A model generated the notes under the pieces. It was given only the letters and a program-made list of their open reading frames with translations, made no database searches and was not told the origin of the DNA. Positions 21,296-29,828 of a stretch of 57,527 nucleotides of DNA are shown piece by piece. Both the position numbers and the translations under genes were made by a program. Every line of letters begins with the position of its first letter. Position 1 is the stretch's first letter. Origin of the DNA: Jiangellales bacterium (GTDB lineage: Bacteria; Actinomycetota; Actinomycetes; Jiangellales; Jiangellaceae); the NCBI GenBank assembly GCA_030447955.1, contig JAUJNY010000001.1, forward strand, positions 511,493 to 569,019, read 5' to 3'.

Positions 21296-22572
21296 GTGAG
21301 ACGTTCACCTCGGGCGGTCATGGCCGTGGCTGCTGTGGTGCTCTGCGGGTGCGGCACGGCAGGCGGTGAAGAGGCTGGATCTGGATCCCTGGCGTCTGCG
21401 GCGGTTCCCGCGGTCGTCGCAGGCAGTCCCGCGCCGACGTCAACGCCGCCGGCGACGGGACGCCCTGGCAGGGATCAGCGCGGCGAAGAGCGGACGCGTC
21501 TGGGGGCCAACGAGGCGCGCCTTGCGGGGGGCGACCGGCTGCGTCTGATCAGGCGTCTCCCCGGTATCGACAAGGACGGCAAGGTGTTGACCTTCGGCGA
21601 GATCGGTCCGCAGGGGGTTGCCTTGATCAGTCGCGCCCGACCAGCGACGGTCGAGAAGGGCATCATCAAATTGCACGACATGAGGGTGGAGCTGTTGGCG
21701 CTCCGCTCCGGTCGACGCGATGCGTTGACGGGGGCCAAGCGGCCCGGTCCGGCGCGGCAAAGCGGGCTTGGTGACGTCGGCTCCCGGTATGTCGCGTGGC
21801 GAGAAACCACCAGCACGGATCTCTACCAGGACCCGTGGGTGCTGTTCGGTCACGACCGGAGGGAGGACATGACTTACCGACTGACCGCGCGCACCTGGTA
21901 AACGGGAGGACGCCTCCCCGGGTCCCGGGAACACCGGGCCCACGAGTGGCTCGCGGGTGGGTGTACTGGGCGGAGAACGCCGCTGCGGACAACCGTCAGG
22001 GGTACACCACCCACCTCTACCGGATGCGCGCGGACGGGTCGGGCCAGCCGCGGCTGGTCGTCGAGAACTCGCCGCTCTTCGACGTGGGCCGGCGGGGCCT
22101 GGTGTACGCGCGGATGCTGTCCCGGGGCACCGACAACGAGAAGTCCGCTCGCTACGTCATCACGTTGCGGCGAGGGGAGCAGGAGCGGACGCTCGCCCGC
22201 GGCACGCTGCAACGCGGCGAACGGCTCACCGAGCTGCTGATGTCGCCGCGCATGATGCTGTGGATCGTGTCCGGTCGGCCCTCCACGGCCTACCTGCGCA
22301 CGCTCCTCGATGGCCCCACGTTCCGGATCATGAGCGCGCGCGGCTTCAGTGATCCAGAGCTGACCTCCCGCTACCTGGTCTTCAGCGTCGAGAGGCGCAG
22401 CGAGTATCGGCAGTTCCTGTACGACTACGCGCAGAAGCAGCTGCTCGAGATCCCCGGCAAGAACCAGCTCGGGTGGGTGATCGGACACGCCGGCCTGCTG
22501 GCATACAAGACCCTCGAGCGAGGTGGGGAACCTGCGGATGGGACCTGGCATGTGATGCAGCTCCGGCGCTAG
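21296..22572 (+). pseudogene. beta-propeller-like lipoprotein gene with one frameshift
   Basis: Frame one starts at GTG 21296 with a lipoprotein signal (AVMAVAAVVLCGCGTAGG, lipobox near residue 19) and runs to TAA at 21899-21901. Frame two continues without a gap as LVNGRTPPRVPG, GWVYWAENAAADNRQGYTT and on to 22572. The joined ~425-residue protein has repeated WVYW-, RYVAW- and RYLVFS-type strands, as in WD40-like propellers. Frame one has MTYRLTARTW where frame two reads DLPTDRAHLVNG, placing one indel at about 21870-21895. This may be a sequencing error. An extracytoplasmic binding or assembly role is inferred. Confidence 0.62.
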
Positions 22573-22697
22573 CCCGACCAACCGGGCCGCTGCTCCCGGA
22601 TCCGCGTGCAGTGTCGAGCGTGCAGAGCATCACCACCCCGTCGTCCGGCTGATGACGGTCGCTCGCGCGGTGTAGTGCTCGCGCCTGCAGTTTGCCG

Positions 22698-23354
22698 CTA
22701 TGGGATCGTGCAGTTCGACTCGATCGCGAACACCACCAGCTGGGCGCGGTCGCGAGCCTGCAGCTTGAGCATTGCCCGGCTGACATGAGTGCGTACCGTG
22801 GCCGGACTGACCACCAGGGCAGCGGCGATCTCATCGTTCGAGCGTCCGGTCGCCACCCATGCCACGATCTCCCGTTCGCGCTCGGTGAGCTCACCGATTC
22901 CGGGGTGGGGCGTCGAGCGGCGCGACGGGGTCGTGGCGAACTGCTCGATCACCCGCCGGGTCACCGTCGGCGACAGCAGCGAGCCACCGTCGGACACCAC
23001 CCGGATCGCGGTCAGCAGCTCGGCCGGGTCGCCGTCCTTGAGCACGAATCCGCTGGCTCCGGCGGCCAGCGCGTCGAAGACGTACTCGTCCAGCTCGAAG
23101 GTCGTCAGCATGATGACCCGGACGGAGTCAAGCGCCGGGTCGCCGGTGATCTGGCGCAGCGCGGCAAGCCCGTCGAGCTGAGGCATCCGGATGTCCATCA
23201 GCACCACGTCGGGCACGGTGGCTCGTACCAGGTCCAGACCGGCCTGGCCGTCGACCGCCTCACCCACCAGCTCGGTGTCGGGCTCGGTCTCGAGCAGGGC
23301 CCGCAACCCCATCCGCACCAGGGCTTGGTCATCGACCACCGCGACTCGGATCAC
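22698..23354 (-). CDS. NarL/LuxR-type response regulator
   Basis: This 218-residue response regulator has a receiver domain (VVDDQALVRMGLRALLE, phosphoacceptor Asp in DVVLMDIRMP near residue 54, TTFELDEY and LKDG) and a C-terminal LuxR helix-turn-helix (LTEREREIVAWVATGRSNDEIAAAL, about 155-180). GTG 23354 overlaps the stop of the upstream sensor kinase gene by four bases. The pair is divergent from an ABC exporter, which is the likely target. Confidence 0.95.
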   Translation of the reverse strand: MIRVAVVDDQALVRMGLRALLETEPDTELVGEAVDGQAGLDLVRATVPDVVLMDIRMPQLDGLAALRQITGDPALDSVRVIMLTTFELDEYVFDALAAGASGFVLKDGDPAELLTAIRVVSDGGSLLSPTVTRRVIEQFATTPSRRSTPHPGIGELTEREREIVAWVATGRSNDEIAAALVVSPATVRTHVSRAMLKLQARDRAQLVVFAIESNCTIP

Positions 23355-24562
23355 GACGCCACCCCACCTACCGCAGGGATGTCGGCCAACGGCAGCTCGG
23401 CCCGTACGACGAAACCCCCATCGGGTGCAGGTCCGGCGTCCAGTCGACCGCCGAGCGCGGCAACCCGCTGGCGCATCCCGGGGATCCCGCTTCCGGCCGC
23501 TGCACCGGCCGATCCGCCAGGGCTGGTCACGGCCCTTCCCCGGTCGCGCACCTCGATGACGAGCGTGTGGTCCCGCTCTGCGACCCGCACCCACGCAGCG
23601 GTGTCGCCGGCGTGCCGCAGCACGTTGGTCAGGGACTCCTGCACGATCCGGTACGCCGCCGCGTCGACGTCGGGCGGAAGCGCGGCCGAGCGGTCGATCT
23701 CGTCGTGGACCACCAACCCGCCGCCGCGCATCCGAGCCAGCAGTACGGGCAGGTCGTCCAGCCCTGCCGCTGGTCGACGGGCCGCCGCGCCGGCCGTCCC
23801 ACTTGACCGCAGCCGGTCGAGGTCGGCACGGAGGCCGTCGAGGGACTCCCGGCTCGTCGCCTGGATCGAGGTCAGCAGCGCGCGGACTCGCTCGGGGTCA
23901 CGGTCGAGCACATGCAGCGCGACGCCTGCGTGCATGGCTATCACCGCCAGACCGTGGCCGACACCGTCGTGGACGTCCTGCGCCATCGCCAGCCGCTCCT
24001 CCGAGACAGCGCGGCGTGCCTGCTCGACCCGCACCCCGGCTTCTGACCGGCGCCGCACCTTCAGCGAAGCCCCGATGGCCCCTGGTGCCGCCACCACGGC
24101 GACCCACGTCGCGGTCCACACCACGTAGCCGAGCCACCCCGCCGTACCGCGGCCGACGAAGTTCGGAGCCGCGGCTGCGGCGGTGACCGCAAGAAAGCCC
24201 GCACACCAGGTGACTGCAGGCCGCCACGCCAGCCGGGTCGCGACCGCATAGGCGGCGGCGGGCCCGGTCAACAGGATTGGCCCGAACGGGTAGCGCAGCG
24301 CCAGGTACGTCGACACTGCCAGCCCGCAGCCGACCAGGCTGACTGCTGGCGCCAGGCGCCGCAGGAGTAGCGCGAGGGCGGCGACTGCCACCAGCGCGTA
24401 CGCCGCTGCATCGGGGGCCTGCACCCAGTCCTGCTGGCCATCGGCAGCGCGGCCGGTGCCGACCATGCCGACGAACAGCAGTGGCAGCGCGGGCACCAGG
24501 TCCCACCACCAGTCCCGCGACAACAGCCGGCCCATCGGCCTGGCAGCCTGCGCGGAGCTCAC
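23351..24562 (-). CDS. sensor histidine kinase (HisKA_3 type)
   Basis: The 403-residue kinase has an N-terminal membrane region with about four to five helices up to residue 165. A coiled HisKA_3 dimerisation helix follows, with the phosphoacceptor His in AQDVHDGVGHGLAVIAMH (about 193-210). The HATPase domain has QESLTNVLRHAG and GSGIPGMRQRV boxes. It would sense a membrane or extracellular signal and phosphorylate the NarL partner. The start is GTG 24562; ATG 24535 (MGRLLSRDWWWD) is an alternative nearer the first helix. Confidence 0.94.
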   Translation of the reverse strand: MSSAQAARPMGRLLSRDWWWDLVPALPLLFVGMVGTGRAADGQQDWVQAPDAAAYALVAVAALALLLRRLAPAVSLVGCGLAVSTYLALRYPFGPILLTGPAAAYAVATRLAWRPAVTWCAGFLAVTAAAAAPNFVGRGTAGWLGYVVWTATWVAVVAAPGAIGASLKVRRRSEAGVRVEQARRAVSEERLAMAQDVHDGVGHGLAVIAMHAGVALHVLDRDPERVRALLTSIQATSRESLDGLRADLDRLRSSGTAGAAARRPAAGLDDLPVLLARMRGGGLVVHDEIDRSAALPPDVDAAAYRIVQESLTNVLRHAGDTAAWVRVAERDHTLVIEVRDRGRAVTSPGGSAGAAAGSGIPGMRQRVAALGGRLDAGPAPDGGFVVRAELPLADIPAVGGVAS

Positions 24563-24621
24563 CCTGGCGACGATAGGGGAGCGGGTCCGCCCTGGTCGTC
24601 GTCTGCTCGACGTGCTCGCCG

Positions 24622-24637
24622 TACGCAGATTGGCGTA
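24622..24637. promoter_or_regulatory. candidate operator TACGC-N6-GCGTA
   Basis: Perfect 5-bp inverted arms lie midway in the 135-bp divergent region between the sensor kinase and the ABC exporter. This is where a NarL-type regulator controlling both transcripts would bind. The motif is short, so chance occurrence is possible. Confidence 0.35.
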
Positions 24638-24697
24638 GTCGAAGAGCCGCTCACCGGCCGATGCGGCGTGACGTCTCGGCGCTGAACCCTGGTCGAC

Positions 24698-25669
24698 ATG
24701 GACGAGACCGTCGTGACCACTGACCGACTAACCAAGCGATACGGCGACCGGCTCGCGGTCGACGCCGTAAGCCTCAGCGTGCGCCGAGGAGAGGTGTACG
24801 GCTTCCTCGGCCCCAACGGGGCGGGCAAGACCACCACGCTGCGGATGCTGCTGGGACTGATCCGGCCTACCGGCGGCCGGGCCACTGTGCTAGGGATGGC
24901 GCCGGGCACCCCGTCGGCGCTGGCCCGGATCGGTGCCCTGGTCGAAGGCCCCGGCTTCTACCCGTACCTGTCCGGGCGCTACAACCTCCGGGTGATGGCG
25001 CACTACCAGGGCCTCGCGGACAGTTCCGTCGACGCCGCCCTGGATCGCGTCGATCTGACCGGCCGGGGCCGCGACAAGTTCCGCTCGTACTCCCTCGGCA
25101 TGAAGCAGCGCCTCGGTGTGGCGTCGGCGTTGCTCGGCGATCCGGACCTGCTGATCCTCGATGAGCCGACCAACGGGCTCGACCCGGCCGGCATGGCGGA
25201 CATGCGATCTCTCGTCGTCGACCTGGCGGCCGGCGGGCAGACCGTCGTGCTGTCGAGCCACCTGATGGTCGAGGTGCAGGAGATCTGCGATCGCGTTGGC
25301 GTCATCGCAGCCGGGCGGCTGGTGGCCGAGAGCACGGTGGCCGACCTCCGCGGCGCGAGCGTCGTGCTGTTGCGGGCTGAGCCGCTCGATCTCGCGCTCG
25401 CCGTGGCCATGCGCGTGGGCGGAGATGACGCCGTCGAGGTCGTGGACCGGGTCCGGGCCGACGCGCCGTACGGGGGAGGGCTGCGGCTTTCCCTCGACCC
25501 GTCAGTGGTGCCTGCCCTGACCCGCGAGCTGGTGGCCGACGGAGTGAACGTGCTGGAGATCAGGGCCGTCGAACGATCACTGGAGGAGGCATTCTTCGAG
25601 ATGACCGGACCGGGAGTACGCAACGCAGGGATCCCGACGCCGCTCGAGACGCTGGAGGTGTCGCGATGA
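24698..25669 (+). CDS. ABC transporter ATP-binding protein (antibiotic/lantibiotic export type)
   Basis: The 323-residue ATPase has Walker A GPNGAGKTT near residue 40, the signature YSLGMKQRL, Walker B LLILDEPTNGLDP and the H-loop LSSHL. A C-terminal extension ends ERSLEEAFFEMTG, typical of DrrA/BcrA-like ATPases. It pairs with the overlapping permease gene. The divergent two-component system suggests induction by the exported compound or by envelope stress. The substrate cannot be read from sequence. Confidence 0.94.
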   Translation: MDETVVTTDRLTKRYGDRLAVDAVSLSVRRGEVYGFLGPNGAGKTTTLRMLLGLIRPTGGRATVLGMAPGTPSALARIGALVEGPGFYPYLSGRYNLRVMAHYQGLADSSVDAALDRVDLTGRGRDKFRSYSLGMKQRLGVASALLGDPDLLILDEPTNGLDPAGMADMRSLVVDLAAGGQTVVLSSHLMVEVQEICDRVGVIAAGRLVAESTVADLRGASVVLLRAEPLDLALAVAMRVGGDDAVEVVDRVRADAPYGGGLRLSLDPSVVPALTRELVADGVNVLEIRAVERSLEEAFFEMTGPGVRNAGIPTPLETLEVSR

Positions 25670-26523
25670 GCGCGCTGCTCGCCAGCACCCGCGCCGAGCT
25701 GCTCCGGCTGCGCCGCTGGCCGGCGCTGTGGGTGCTGCTCGGAGTGTGGATCACGCTCAACCTGACCTTCGTGTACGGCTTCAACTACATCGCCTACCGC
25801 ACCGGTGATGCCTCTGCGGTGACCGAAGGGGTGCCGCCTCAGGCGCTGCTCGCGGACATGCTGCCCACCGCGGTCCCGCAGTCCGTCATCCAGGGGATGC
25901 CGATGTTCGGCGGCGCAATCCTGATGATCCTGGGCGCCTTGAGCGCCGGAAGCGGTTACGGCTGGGGCACCTGGAAGACCGTGCTCACTCAGGGGCCCGG
26001 ACGCGTCGCGGCGTTTGGCGGCACCCTGGCGGCTCTGGCGCTCGTCGTGATCGGTGTCGTGCTGGCTACCGCGGCCATCGATCTCGGCGTATCCAGCGTC
26101 CTTGCGGTGGTGGAGTCGCAGCCCCTCGAGATGCCGCCACTGGGGGAGCTTGCAGAGGCGGTCGGCGCCGGACTGCTCGTACTCGGCATGTGGACCGCCG
26201 CTGGTGTTCTCATCGGCGTGCTGACCAAGAGTCCGGCGCTCGCGGTCGGCTTGGGACTGGTGTGGGCGCTGGTGGTCGAAAACCTGCTGCGCGGGGTATC
26301 GGACCTGCTCGGCGGCATGGCGACGGTCAGCGACCACCTGCCCGGGACGGCGGCCGGGTCGCTGGTTGGAGCGCTCGGGGCCCGAGGCGAAGCCGAGGGG
26401 GACGGCACCCCCGGGGTGCTGACCGTCCTCGACGGAGGGACCGCGACCTGGTTGCTCGCCGCGTACCTGGTCGCGTTCGCCGTGGTGGGTCTAATGCTGG
26501 TACGCCGGCGCGACTTGGCCTGA
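25666..26523 (+). CDS. ABC-2 type permease
   Basis: The 285-residue membrane protein has six predicted helices, including WPALWVLLGVWITLNLTFVYGFNYIAY, MPMFGGAILMILGALSAGSGYGWGTWKTVL and VAALALVVIGVVLATAAIDLGV-like segments. GWGTWKTVLTQGP is typical of ABC-2 permeases of the bacitracin/lantibiotic type. Its ATG overlaps the ATPase stop by four bases, so the two are translationally coupled. It forms the membrane channel of the exporter. Confidence 0.92.
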   Translation: MSALLASTRAELLRLRRWPALWVLLGVWITLNLTFVYGFNYIAYRTGDASAVTEGVPPQALLADMLPTAVPQSVIQGMPMFGGAILMILGALSAGSGYGWGTWKTVLTQGPGRVAAFGGTLAALALVVIGVVLATAAIDLGVSSVLAVVESQPLEMPPLGELAEAVGAGLLVLGMWTAAGVLIGVLTKSPALAVGLGLVWALVVENLLRGVSDLLGGMATVSDHLPGTAAGSLVGALGARGEAEGDGTPGVLTVLDGGTATWLLAAYLVAFAVVGLMLVRRRDLA

Positions 26524-26585
26524 CGTCGTCCGCGGCCGATACGACGCGCTGCCGTGCATGACGTCGTGCGACCAGCAGGCGCGTT

Positions 26586-26641
26586 CCTCATCGCGCGCAA
26601 GGGCCCTTGGTGGCGACCTCATCGCGCGCAAGGGGCCCTTG
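26586..26641 (+). repeat. two tandem copies of a ~24-bp motif with CAAGGGCCCTTG palindrome
   Basis: The unit begins CCTCATCGCGCG and ends in CAAGGGCCCTTG. It occurs at 26586-26609 and again at 26617-26641, where one extra G gives CAAGGGGCCCTTG. A third, partial CCCAAGGG lies at 26658. The palindromes have no loop, so they are poor hairpins but good protein sites or repeat ends. The block begins 62 bp after the ABC permease stop in the 299-bp gap before the cupin gene. Confidence 0.7.
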
Positions 26642-26822
26642 CTTGTGCTCAACGCTCCCAAGGGCACCCTGAGCGCAACCGATGGAGGACGGCTGGGCTC
26701 GCCACCTGAAACCTGCGCATCGGTGCCCTCATCGCACGCGGACCGGCCGCCGCGCGCTTCACGGGACATCTGACTCTCGGCTTGTTCGGCCCACGGAAGT
26801 GGGCGCATGGAAGATGGGCGGC

Positions 26823-27221
26823 ATGGACAACAGACCCATCAACGTGACCGAGGCACTGGCATCCTTCGACGAGGTCTACAGCCCCCGGATCGTGGCTCGC
26901 ATGAACGACTACGACGTGCGGATCGCCCATACCCTGGGCGACCACGTCTGGCACGTCCACGATGACACCGACGAGTTCTTCCTGGTCCTCGCAGGCCAGT
27001 TCGACATCGCCCTGCGCGACCACGACGTTGGGGAGACCACCGTCTCGCTCCGGACGGGCGACATGTTCGTGGTGCCCAGGGGCACCGAGCACAAGCCGTC
27101 GTCGCCGGGTGGCGCGGTCCTGATGTTCGAGCCTTCGGGTACCTCGACGACCGGGGATCGGCAGGAGGGCGCGCTGCCGGAGCACGTGGACAGCACCACC
27201 GGCCATGAGCTGAACTATTGA
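26823..27221 (+). CDS. cupin-domain protein
   Basis: This 132-residue single cupin has the metal-site block HVWHVHDDTDEFFLVLAG (about 40-57) and the second motif GDMFVVPRGTEHKP (about 79-92), both complete. It therefore probably binds a divalent metal. Small cupins of this kind act as isomerases, dioxygenases or binding proteins; the substrate is unknown. ATG 26823 was chosen (MDNRPINVTEAL is the usual family start), and ATG 26814 is an alternative. The frame is open further upstream but without coding character. Confidence 0.88.
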   Translation: MDNRPINVTEALASFDEVYSPRIVARMNDYDVRIAHTLGDHVWHVHDDTDEFFLVLAGQFDIALRDHDVGETTVSLRTGDMFVVPRGTEHKPSSPGGAVLMFEPSGTSTTGDRQEGALPEHVDSTTGHELNY

Positions 27222-27281
27222 CATGTTGATCAGGGTTTGGTCGCCTTGACAAAGTAGATGGGGGAAGTCTTGAAGCGGTTG

Positions 27282-27313
27282 GCCCGAGCCCGTGATAGAT
27301 GTCGGGCTCGGGC
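27282..27313. repeat. perfect 10-bp inverted repeat with 12-nt loop
   Basis: GCCCGAGCCC (27282-27291) and GGGCTCGGGC (27304-27313) pair perfectly around GTGATAGATGTC. It lies 60 bp after the cupin gene and could be its terminator, although no U-run follows. Confidence 0.6.
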
Positions 27314-27471
27314 ATGTAGCTCAGCCCACAGCGCCAACTCGACTTCGTCGAAGCGTCGTGCCCTTATCGATGAAGAACGCCGGTGGTTTCGGAGGACGCT
27401 TGGCAGCGATCCCACCCCGCGTCGTCAGTGTGAAAGTGGCGCGACGCTGCTGGCGGGAGAGGATCGGGCTC

Positions 27472-28038
27472 ATGTCCCAGGCCACGCTCCGGACCCACCG
27501 CATTACGCTCGTTCCGCTGTCCGACGATCACTTGGAGCACGAGGTCGAGCTCGATTCCGACCCCGAGGTGATGCGCCATCTAGGCAACGGCAAGGCCCGC
27601 ACCCGCGACGAGGTCGAGGAACTCCACCGACGTCGGCTCGCGACCGCAGGAGTCGTGCCGGGGCTGGGTTTCTGGGCGGGGTTCGTCGACGACGAGTTCG
27701 TGGGCTGGTGGATCCTCGAGCCGCCGGCGCGCGCCGACCAGGGTCCGGTCGAAGGACAGGCCGAGCTCGGTTACCGCATCCTGCGTCGTCACTGGCGCAA
27801 CGGCTTCGCGAGCGAGGGAGCTCGCGAACTCATCCGGTACGGGTTCGCGGACCTCCGGCTGTCCCGGATCTTCGCCGAGACGATGGCGGTCAATGCCGGA
27901 TCCCGCGCGACGATGGCTGCGGTGGGGATGGAGCACGTTCGCACCTTCCAGCTGGACTGGGACGAGCCCATCCCCGGCGCCGAGCAGGGTGAAGTCGAGT
28001 ACGCGATCACCCGACAGCAGTGGTTGGCTCGCCAGTAA
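27472..28038 (+). CDS. GNAT acetyltransferase, RimJ/RimL family
   Basis: The 188-residue protein begins MSQATLRTHRITLVPLSDDHL and has ELGYRILRRHWRNGFASEGARELIRYGF, the acetyl-CoA site of RimJ/RimL-type enzymes. IFAETMAVNAGSRATMAAVGMEHV follows, the conserved late motif. ATG 27472 has GAGAGGAT about 12 nt upstream and is the family start; the frame is open further upstream without family similarity. Its stop is 29 bp before guaB3, so the two could share a transcript. The substrate is unknown. Confidence 0.88.
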   Translation: MSQATLRTHRITLVPLSDDHLEHEVELDSDPEVMRHLGNGKARTRDEVEELHRRRLATAGVVPGLGFWAGFVDDEFVGWWILEPPARADQGPVEGQAELGYRILRRHWRNGFASEGARELIRYGFADLRLSRIFAETMAVNAGSRATMAAVGMEHVRTFQLDWDEPIPGAEQGEVEYAITRQQWLARQ

Positions 28039-28067
28039 TCGTCATCAGTAGCGGCGGAAGGGATGGC

Positions 28068-29177
28068 ATGACCGAGGTCGAGATCGGACGCGGCAAGCGG
28101 GTGCGCGAGGCGTACGGCTTCGACGACATCGCGATCGTGCCGAGCCGGCGCACCCGTGACCCAGAGGAGGTCTCGGTCGCCTGGCAGATCGACGCTTACC
28201 GCTTCGAGCTGCCGCTGCTGGCCGCCCCGATGGATTCGGTCATGTCCCCGGACATGGCGGTGACCCTCGGGCGGCTCGGTGGGCTCGGGGTGCTCGACCT
28301 CGAGGGTCTGTGGACGCGCTACGACGACCCGGCGCCGTTGCTGGCCGAGATCACCGAGCTCGACGACGAGGCGGCGACACAGCGGATGCAGGAGCTGTAC
28401 GCCGCCCCGGTGCGCGAGGAGCTGGTGGCCGCACGGCTCGCGGAGATCCGGGCCGGCGGGGTCACGGTCGCGGGCGCGTTGTCGCCGCAGCGCACCCGCC
28501 AGCTGCACAAGGTGGTCGTGGACGCCGGGGTCGACCTCTTCGTGATCCGGGGCACGACCGTCTCGGCGGAGCACGTGTCCGGGCGCGCGGAGCCGCTGAA
28601 CCTCAAGCAGTTCATCTACGAGCTCGACGTCCCCGTCATAGTCGGCGGATGCGCGACGTTCCAGGCCGCCCTGCACCTCATGCGGACCGGAGCGGCGGGC
28701 GTGCTCGTCGGTTTCGGCGGCGGCGCTGCGCACACCACCCGCAGCGTGCTCGGCATCGCCGTCCCCATGGCCTCGGCCGTCGCGGACGTAGCCGCCGCCC
28801 GCCGGGACTACCTCGACGAGTCCGGCGGGCGCTACGTGCACGTCATCGCCGACGGCTCGATCGGGCACTCCGGCGACCTTGCCAAGGCGGTGGCCTGCGG
28901 TGCCGACGCGGTCATGATGGGCTCACCGCTGGCCCGGGCGAGCGAAGCGCCGGGCCGCGGCTACCACTGGGGCTCCGAGGCCCACCACGGCGAGCTGCCG
29001 CGCGGCCGGCGGGTACAGGTGGGGACGGCCGGCACCTTGGCCGAGATCCTGCTCGGTCCGTCCCGTACGGCCGACGGCTCCATGAACCTCGTCGGTGCGC
29101 TGCGCCGCGCCATGGCGACGACCGGCTACACCGAGCTCAAGGACTTCCAGCGGGTCGAGGTCGTCCTCGCCCGCTGA
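28068..29177 (+). CDS. guaB3: GuaB3, IMP dehydrogenase-family protein without CBS domains
   Basis: The 369-residue protein is the GuaB3 paralog found in actinobacteria and cyanobacteria. It starts VEIGRGKRVREAYGFDDIAIVPSRRTRDPEEV, keeps the TIM-barrel phosphate sites (IADGSIGHSGDLAKAVACGADAVMMGSPLA) and lacks the CBS module. The GSxCTT catalytic loop is replaced by GGGAAHTTR, so the usual nucleophilic cysteine is missing there. IMPDH activity is therefore unlikely; GMP reductase activity has been reported for some GuaB3 proteins. ATG 28068 follows GGAAGGGA. In M. tuberculosis it is next to guaB2, whereas here 8.2 kb separate them. Confidence 0.93.
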   Translation: MTEVEIGRGKRVREAYGFDDIAIVPSRRTRDPEEVSVAWQIDAYRFELPLLAAPMDSVMSPDMAVTLGRLGGLGVLDLEGLWTRYDDPAPLLAEITELDDEAATQRMQELYAAPVREELVAARLAEIRAGGVTVAGALSPQRTRQLHKVVVDAGVDLFVIRGTTVSAEHVSGRAEPLNLKQFIYELDVPVIVGGCATFQAALHLMRTGAAGVLVGFGGGAAHTTRSVLGIAVPMASAVADVAAARRDYLDESGGRYVHVIADGSIGHSGDLAKAVACGADAVMMGSPLARASEAPGRGYHWGSEAHHGELPRGRRVQVGTAGTLAEILLGPSRTADGSMNLVGALRRAMATTGYTELKDFQRVEVVLAR

Positions 29178-29324
29178 CTCCCCGGGTGCGCCGCTCGTCC
29201 ACCGCCCGGAGCTGGACGGCAGGAGAGCCGCCGGACGCTACTCCAGACGTTCGGACCGCATCAGCGGCGGAGAGGTGGTGAAACAAGCGTAACGAGCGTG
29301 CTGGCCGCTCAGATGAGCTTCGGC

Positions 29325-29828
29325 TCAGCTCGACGATGGAAGCAATTCCAAATCGGCCAATATGGACGATCGTCGGCCAATCGTTTGGACAGTCATCGAG
29401 CCGTCCTCGCGCGTCGCGACGACAACCGTGTCAGCGGGGGGCCGTGGACTTCCATCGGGGAGTGGCGGTCCTGGGGGTGCCATGTCATTAGCGGAGACAA
29501 CGCAGATCGTCACCAACTCGTTCGGTAGTAGCCCTGATAGGCCCTCGGGAAGCGCCACCGGAGCGAGCCCGCCTGCTCGCTCGCGTACCCACGTCCGGAA
29601 GTCCTCTCCAGTAACCAGTTCCACCTGTATGACCTCTTGTATTTGCGGCCCAAGCGGTCCCTCTGTGACGTTGGCGCAGCTGTCGGGGGCCGGCGCGGAT
29701 GCTTGTCCGCGAAGCACGCCAGACGCCTCCTCCTGCGTAATGGAGTCACCGGTCTCACTGCCGCATCCAACAAGCGAGGCGACGAAAAGAATTGTGCCCA
29801 GCCGGAGGGCGCTTGTCCCTTTTAGCAT
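29325..29828 (-). CDS. putative lipoprotein, lower-GC region
   Basis: The 167-residue product begins MLKGTSALRLGTILFVASLVGCG, a lipoprotein signal with the lipobox cysteine near residue 22. A mature domain of no recognised family follows, with Pro-rich loops (PPGPPLPDGSPRPPADTV). GGAG lies nine bases before ATG 29828. Its start overlaps the end of the secreted-protein gene by seven bases, so the two form an operon. Base composition here is visibly less GC-rich than in the gua genes, suggesting acquisition by transfer. Confidence 0.72.
   Translation of the reverse strand: MLKGTSALRLGTILFVASLVGCGSETGDSITQEEASGVLRGQASAPAPDSCANVTEGPLGPQIQEVIQVELVTGEDFRTWVRERAGGLAPVALPEGLSGLLPNELVTICVVSANDMAPPGPPLPDGSPRPPADTVVVATREDGSMTVQTIGRRSSILADLELLPSSS

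Noticed and set aside
21194-21299. LuxR-like fragment LTDREREVLLQ before the lipoprotein gene
   Set aside because: Only about ten residues match, no helix-turn-helix follows, and there is no start codon in context.
27230-27415. 61-codon reverse frame ending KTSPIYFVKATKP
   Set aside because: No family recognised, no ribosome site, and it overlaps an inverted repeat.
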